From NCBI GenBank assembly GCA_035606695.1, contig DATNEW010000024.1, forward strand, positions 1 through 64,000: a stretch of 64,000 nucleotides of DNA, given 5' to 3'. A program made the position numbers and the translations under genes. Under the pieces are notes generated by a model. That model did not search any database and was not told the origin of the DNA. It worked only from the letters and a program-made list of their open reading frames with translations. This document shows positions 60,791-64,000 of the stretch, piece after piece (positions within the stretch are counted from its first letter, which is position 1; each line of letters opens with the position of its first letter). The stretch comes from Gemmatimonadaceae bacterium. GTDB taxonomy: Bacteria > Gemmatimonadota > Gemmatimonadetes > Gemmatimonadales > Gemmatimonadaceae.

Positions 60791-61654
60791 ATGCCGTTCG
60801 TTCACGCTCATGAGCTCACGCGTCTGCGCCGCGCACTAGTCGTGGCGGCATCGGCGCTTCTGGCCGCGGCACCACAGCTCGGCGCACAGCAAAAGGCCAA
60901 TGATCCGCGCGACACGACGCACGCGCAAACCCAGGCGCCGTTCTTCACGAGAAAGGACGCGTTCCTCGGCGCGGGATTCGCGGTCGGCACGGTGCTCATG
61001 TTTCCGCTCGACGAGCACATCGCGCAGCACATTCATCAGAGCCCGAACTCCTCGAACTTTCTCAACAATCTTTCGACGGGTGTCGAGGAGATCGCCAGCC
61101 CCGGAGCATACTATATAGGCGGCGGCCTATATCTCGTCGGCTGGGCGGGTCACTGGGGCCGTATACAAGATCTTGGATGGCACGGCACCGAATCGGTGCT
61201 CATGGCTGACGGGATTACGTACGTCCTCAAGATTTCCATGGGCCGCGCGCGCCCGTTCGTCTCGAACGGCACCAACGCGCACGACTTCCGATTCGCGCAG
61301 GGCGGCGCTTCGGATCGCCAGTCGTTTCCCTCGGGCCACTCGACGTCGGCGTTCGCCGCCGCGGCCGCGGTGACCAATGAAATGTCGCGCTGGTGGCCGC
61401 GGTCGGTGTGGATCGTCGGACCGTTGATGTACGGCGGCGCAAGCGCGGTCGCGCTCTCGCGTATGTACCACAACAAGCACTGGGCGAGCGACGTGGTGCT
61501 CGGCGCCGCGATCGGCACGTTCACGGGCCGCAAGGTCGTGCAATACTCACACGGTCACCCGCACAACCTCATCGATCGCGTCATGCTGCGGACCGCCGTC
61601 GTACCCGACGGACACGGGGGCCTCGCGCTCTCATATACGGCGCCGCTACCATAG
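60791..61654 (+). CDS. PAP2 family phosphatase (exported)
   Basis: A 287-residue protein with a signal peptide (MPFVHAHELTRLRRALVVAASALLAAA). The PAP2 motifs are KISMGRARP, FPSGHSTSAFA and SRMYHNKHWASDV. An in-frame ATG at 60755 lacks a ribosome site and AAGGAATTTCGA precedes 60791. The mature part is less hydrophobic than in membrane PAP2 proteins, so it may act in the periplasm. Its last 74 bases overlap the convergent PAP2 gene. Confidence 0.87.
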   Translation: MPFVHAHELTRLRRALVVAASALLAAAPQLGAQQKANDPRDTTHAQTQAPFFTRKDAFLGAGFAVGTVLMFPLDEHIAQHIHQSPNSSNFLNNLSTGVEEIASPGAYYIGGGLYLVGWAGHWGRIQDLGWHGTESVLMADGITYVLKISMGRARPFVSNGTNAHDFRFAQGGASDRQSFPSGHSTSAFAAAAAVTNEMSRWWPRSVWIVGPLMYGGASAVALSRMYHNKHWASDVVLGAAIGTFTGRKVVQYSHGHPHNLIDRVMLRTAVVPDGHGGLALSYTAPLP

Positions 61655-62156
61655 CCGCAATCGCAGTGCCGACTGCCCACCCGCCCATGACGTCGGTGGT
61701 CCAGTGCTCGTCGGCGATGATGCGATAGGCGCCCATCACGAGCGGCACGCCCGTCGCGATCGCGATCGCCTGGCGTTTCGTGATCACTCGTTCGCGATAG
61801 AGTACGCGCGCCATCGTGAGCGCGAGCGCCGTTGCGCCGGTCGTGTGCCCGCTCGGCCAACTGTCGAAGCGGCGGCGCCGTCCGCGTTCGTGCGGCCGCT
61901 CGCGCTCGACGACGAGCTTCACCGCGCGATGGACGATCCATCCGAGCCACGCTGACGTCACGATTTCGGCGCCGCCGTTCAAGCGTTGGCGTTTGAGCTG
62001 GTGCGACGTCGCATAGGCGATCGTGATGTATCCGCCGGGGAGGCCGAGGGGAAAGAGGGGCCATAGCGGCGCGCGCAGGGCGCGGATTCCGGGCCGCAGC
62101 GCGACGCGGCGGATTGCAACGTCGAGCGGCGTTGGATGTTCGATGATGATGGTCAT
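61581..62156 (-). CDS. PAP2 family membrane phosphatase
   Basis: A 191-residue protein with PAP2 motifs KLVVERERP, SWPSGHTTGATA and YRIIADEHWTTDV, and about four to five membrane helices. It is the third PAP2 gene in the window and overlaps the second one tail to tail, with no close sequence likeness. A role in undecaprenyl phosphate or phospholipid turnover is possible. Confidence 0.88.
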   Translation of the reverse strand: MTIIIEHPTPLDVAIRRVALRPGIRALRAPLWPLFPLGLPGGYITIAYATSHQLKRQRLNGGAEIVTSAWLGWIVHRAVKLVVERERPHERGRRRRFDSWPSGHTTGATALALTMARVLYRERVITKRQAIAIATGVPLVMGAYRIIADEHWTTDVMGGWAVGTAIAAMVAAPYMRARGPRVRRVRRRSAA

Positions 62157-62189
62157 GGCTACCGCACCTGTACAGCAGATTTCTCGCCT

Positions 62190-62293
62190 TCGGTTCGGAA
62201 TGACGGCTCGTCACCTCTGTCATCCCGGGCGCAGCGAGGGATCTAACGTCCCGATAGAGGGCTTTTCACTCTAGCCGGACGCCCGGAATGACG
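62190..62293. repeat. Palindromic repeat copy
   Basis: Contains GGAATGACGGCTCGTCACC, a left end TGTCATCCCGGGCGCAGCGAGGGATCT, and a right end GCCCGGAATGACG. It forms the leader of the AhbA/B-like gene and includes one of that gene's possible start codons (ATG 62288). Confidence 0.75.
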
Positions 62294-62311
62294 TGCATTA
62301 GACTTAGTATC

Positions 62312-63427
62312 GTGCCTCAAACAACCATCCCCACCGAAATCACCGACCCGGTCAACGCGCGCATTCTCGCCGTGTCCGAGGATCGCATCGCCGGATTCCT
62401 GCTCGACCCGTTCGCCGAGATCGCGCGGCTGTCGGAGCTCGACGTCGAGACTGTGCACGAGCGCTTGCGCGCCATGCTCGCCGCCGGAACCATTCGCCGC
62501 ATTCGCCAGACGCTGATGGCGACGAATCTCGCGCCGGGCGCGCTCGTCGCGTGGAAGCTCCCGAACGACAAGCTCGAGGCGGCGTTCGAGTTCTTGTGGA
62601 AGGACGATCCGTTCTCCGGCCATATCGTCATTCGTTCCACGGATTCCGACACGCCCGGGTCGGCGTATCGATTGTGGACGACACTCAAGGTCCCGCAGGG
62701 ATTTTCGATCGACGCGCACTGCGAGCTGCTGCGCCGGAAAATCGGCGCGGAGTCGTACAAGGCGATGCCCGCGAAGCGTCTCTTCGCGCTCGGCGTCGGT
62801 CACGTGCGGCGGCGCGGCATGGAGCCCGGCAGCAAGACCGACGAGTTGGGAGCGGTCATGAACACCAACATCGTCGAGTTGAGCGAGCTGGATTGGCGCG
62901 TGCTCGAGCCGCTCAAGCGCGAATTCGCGGTCGACGAGATCGGGCCGAATCCATGGGCCGGACGCGCCGCCGAGGCGGGACTTTCACTCGACGAATTCGC
63001 GCGGGTCGCGCAATCGCTCAATGAGCGCGGCGTGATCGGCCGCTTCTCGACGTTTCTCGAGCACGTCAAACCGTCGACGTCGGGCACGCGCGTCACGCGA
63101 TACAACGCGCTGTTTCACTGGCGTGTTCCGGAAGGACGCGAGATCGAAGCGGGGCGCGAGATCGGGCGTCACCACATTCTCACGCACGCGTACTGGCGCG
63201 AGGGCGGCCCGGAGTTCGCGAACGTGAACATCATGGCTGTCGCGCACGGCACCGACAAGGCGCTCGTGCTGGCACACAAGGCGGCGATCGACGAGCATCT
63301 CGCGGCGATCGGTATGCCTGTGTCCTACACCAACGTGTTCTGGGGCGGACGGAGTGAGATCAAGCCGTCGGAGATTTCGCCGCGCCTGTATAAGGAGTGG
63401 TATGAGAGGATGAGTCGGCCGGCGTAG
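62312..63427 (+). CDS. Two-domain Lrp/AsnC-type protein resembling siroheme decarboxylase AhbA-AhbB
   Basis: A 371-residue protein made of two similar halves, each with an N-terminal helix-turn-helix (LDPFAEIARLSELDVETVHERL; DEFARVAQSLNERGVIGRF) and a ferredoxin-like AsnC domain (YRLWTTLKVPQGFSIDAHCELL; YNALFHWRVPEGREIEAGREIG). Long insertions, RHHILTHAYWREGGPEFANVNIMAVAHG and the final VFWGGRSEIK, match the siroheme decarboxylase branch (AhbA/AhbB, NirDL) better than ordinary regulators. That branch removes two carboxyls from siroheme. The start is GTG 62312; ATG 62288 would add eight residues from the repeat. Confidence 0.78.
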   Translation: MPQTTIPTEITDPVNARILAVSEDRIAGFLLDPFAEIARLSELDVETVHERLRAMLAAGTIRRIRQTLMATNLAPGALVAWKLPNDKLEAAFEFLWKDDPFSGHIVIRSTDSDTPGSAYRLWTTLKVPQGFSIDAHCELLRRKIGAESYKAMPAKRLFALGVGHVRRRGMEPGSKTDELGAVMNTNIVELSELDWRVLEPLKREFAVDEIGPNPWAGRAAEAGLSLDEFARVAQSLNERGVIGRFSTFLEHVKPSTSGTRVTRYNALFHWRVPEGREIEAGREIGRHHILTHAYWREGGPEFANVNIMAVAHGTDKALVLAHKAAIDEHLAAIGMPVSYTNVFWGGRSEIKPSEISPRLYKEWYERMSRPA

Positions 63428-63432
63428 CGCGC

Positions 63433-63531
63433 CTGTCATCCCGAGCGGCGGCGCGCAGCGCCGCTGTCATCCCGAGCGGACGCCTCCGCTCGGGATGACA
63501 CGAAGGGGCCCGCTCGGGATGACAAGCTGCG
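63433..63531. repeat. Compact palindromic repeat copies
   Basis: Several left and right ends follow each other (CTGTCATCCCGAGCGG twice, CGCTCGGGATGACA three times), suggesting nested insertions. It separates the AhbA/B-like gene from the convergent YVTN gene. Confidence 0.8.
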
Positions 63532-63544
63532 CTCAGTAACGCCG

Positions 63545-64000
63545 CTACCGCACCAACGTCACCCCCCACGGCCTCGCTCCGACTTTGACTGTCGCAACGA
63601 CTTTGTTCGTCTCGGTATCAACCACCGACACGTCGTTCGACAGCCCGTTCGCCGTGTAGACGTACTTCCCGTCGCGCGTGATCGCGACGCCCCACGGACG
63701 CTTGCCGACACGCACAGTCGTCACCGTCTTGAGCGACGCGGCATCGATCACCGACAGCGTTCCCGTACGCCCGCTCGCCACGTAAATCCGCTTGCCGTCG
63801 GGCGACGTCACGACGCCCACCGGCTTCCCTTCGCCGTGTTCGATCGGCGTTGTATTCACGATGTCGTGCGTCTTCACGTCGATGACCGTCATCGTCCCGC
63901 CGACTTCCGCGGTGACGTACACGCGGCTGCCGTCGGGCGAAAACACCGCCGCGCGCGGGCGCAAATCGACGAGCAGGTTCGCGACGACCTTGTGCCGCGC
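63545..64000 (-). CDS. YVTN-family beta-propeller protein (5' end outside window)
   Basis: The last 152 residues of a propeller with repeats of about 42 residues: VFSPDGSRVYVTAEVGGTMTVIDVKT, TSPDGKRIYVASGRTGTLSVIDAAS, and ITRDGKYVYTANGLSNDVSVVDTET. The frame stays open to the window edge, so the gene starts beyond 64000. Such proteins are often exported and of unknown function; some carry haem or bind ligands. The N-terminal part is needed for more. Confidence 0.88.
   Translation of the reverse strand, partial: ARHKVVANLLVDLRPRAAVFSPDGSRVYVTAEVGGTMTVIDVKTHDIVNTTPIEHGEGKPVGVVTSPDGKRIYVASGRTGTLSVIDAASLKTVTTVRVGKRPWGVAITRDGKYVYTANGLSNDVSVVDTETNKVVATVKVGARPWGVTLVR

Noticed and set aside
63433-63531. 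CRISPR-like array of short repeats
   Set aside because: Same palindromic family as the other copies; no spacers of constant size and no cas genes.

Overview
The window is GC-rich bacterial chromosome. The best guess for the source is a Gemmatimonadota-like soil or aquatic bacterium, with Acidobacteriota as the main alternative. The reasons are inferential: a reaction-centre-type dihaem cytochrome lipoprotein, several exported proteins with carboxypeptidase-regulatory folds, an S9 peptidase carrying Gly/Arg-rich inserts, a PadR regulator, and a dense family of short palindromic repeats ending in TGTCATCC / GGATGACA. No rRNA, tRNA, CRISPR array, transposase, integrase or prophage gene was seen.

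Layout. 1-2673: end of citrate synthase, an EVE-domain protein and a yggT-yggU pair. 2830-8425: one-carbon block, a cobalamin-dependent methionine synthase (metH) followed by a fused homocysteine methyltransferase / methylenetetrahydrofolate reductase. 8575-15722: CbiX-type chelatase, acyl-CoA dehydrogenase, quinone oxidoreductase, amidase and class V aminotransferase. 15842-25298: small exported proteins, PadR, S9 peptidase, a galactose-oxidase-like copper radical oxidase and a lipoprotein M1 peptidase. 25402-34830: creatininase-like and erythromycin-esterase-like proteins, acyl-CoA synthetase, DUF4105 protein, DinB, a methyltransferase, an ECF sigma factor with its YCII partner, and several very small genes. 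35055-38944: plug-type exported protein, DsbA-like oxidoreductase, a secreted six-cysteine peptide, a gene relic, a thioesterase and a PAP2 phosphatase. 38934-49349: threonine/serine dehydratase, Ca2+/H+ antiporter, Ycf48-like propeller, dihaem cytochrome, O-antigen-ligase-like protein, DUF411 protein and a second M1 peptidase. 49589-54711: a compact chemotaxis-like operon (membrane CheA-like kinase, CheY, soluble MCP-like protein, CheX-like phosphatase), then SCO1 and a thioredoxin-like protein. 54719-64000: SET methyltransferase, FNT channel, DUF502, putative outer-membrane barrel, UdgX and AlkA glycosylases, aldo/keto reductase, two PAP2 proteins, a siroheme-decarboxylase-like protein and the end of a YVTN propeller.

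How the parts connect. The methionine block joins methyl transfer to homocysteine with supply of methyl-folate. CbiX (9054) and the AhbA/B-like protein (62312) both belong to families that act on sirohydrochlorin or siroheme, but they lie far apart. SCO1, its CSC-motif neighbour, the DUF411 protein and the copper radical oxidase suggest copper handling in the envelope. UdgX, AlkA and a small disordered protein overlap as a probable repair operon. The items most worth following up are the CS-alpha-beta (defensin-like) cysteine pattern of the peptide at 37320 beside a DsbA gene, the CheA-like kinase with a membrane sensor and no CheW-binding domain, and metH carrying an in-frame copy of the genome's dispersed palindromic repeat.
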